64,000 nt of DNA, from NCBI RefSeq assembly GCF_037325665.1, contig NC_090255.1, positions 20,885,154 to 20,949,153 on the forward strand, given 5' to 3'. The text below holds more notes on this DNA, generated by a model. That model was not told the DNA's origin. It saw nothing but the letters and a program-made list of their open reading frames with translations, and searched no databases. This DNA comes from Littorina saxatilis (lineage: Eukaryota > Mollusca > Gastropoda > Littorinimorpha > Littorinidae). Numbering within the stretch: the first letter of the stretch is position 1. The stretch itself is not shown here.

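Overview
The window is intronic animal DNA dominated by one very large plus-strand gene. Exons are short (about 120-450 bases), have GT-AG (twice GC-AG) borders, and sit among introns full of microsatellites, tRNA-headed SINEs, LINE ends, MITEs and fold-back repeats. The protein and several repeat families (notably the ~0.9 kb family at 39948, 46207 and 55589 and the 'gagtcactt' element at 47232) suggest a mollusc, most likely a caenogastropod snail of the periwinkle (Littorina) kind. The organism call is inference from memory of repeats, not from a search.

The gene is a TRANK1 homologue (TPR and ankyrin repeat-containing protein 1). Forty-three consecutive coding exons between 2602 and the right edge chain with no phase conflict and encode about 2,970 residues. 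The first exon starts in mid-codon and the last runs off the window, so both ends of the protein lie outside. Order along the protein: TPR-like helices (exons 1-4), an ankyrin/TPR mix (exons 5-14), an SF1 UvrD-like helicase core split over exons 15-29 (Walker A in exon 18, DEXX box in exon 25, NYRSH motif in exon 26, motif V in exon 27, motif VI in exon 29), then a long helical TPR-like C-terminal half (exons 30-43).

Layout. 1-2600: LINE end, small fold-back element, microsatellites. 2602-5355: exons 1-4, with a LINE piece carrying a 10-base target duplication. 5356-7308: an intron that is mostly a 50-base minisatellite copied from the exon 5 acceptor itself. 7309-23913: exons 5-18 with SINEs and TTAA-flanked MITEs. 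25371-38520: exons 19-31, helicase core, with a 45-base minisatellite before exon 27. 38521-48818: exons 32-38 amid fold-back elements, a piggyBac-like MITE and two copies of the ~0.9 kb family. 48819-57262: one 8.4 kb intron holding a 7.5 kb DIRS-like fossil, itself invaded by a third copy of the ~0.9 kb family. 57263-64000: exons 39-43, an orphan ORF that may be a hAT transposase tail or an alternative last exon, and a tRNA-headed retroposon with a nested hAT-like MITE.

No second host gene could be supported on either strand. Apart from exons, the window is a layered record of transposon insertions, several datable relative to one another by nesting and target-site duplications.
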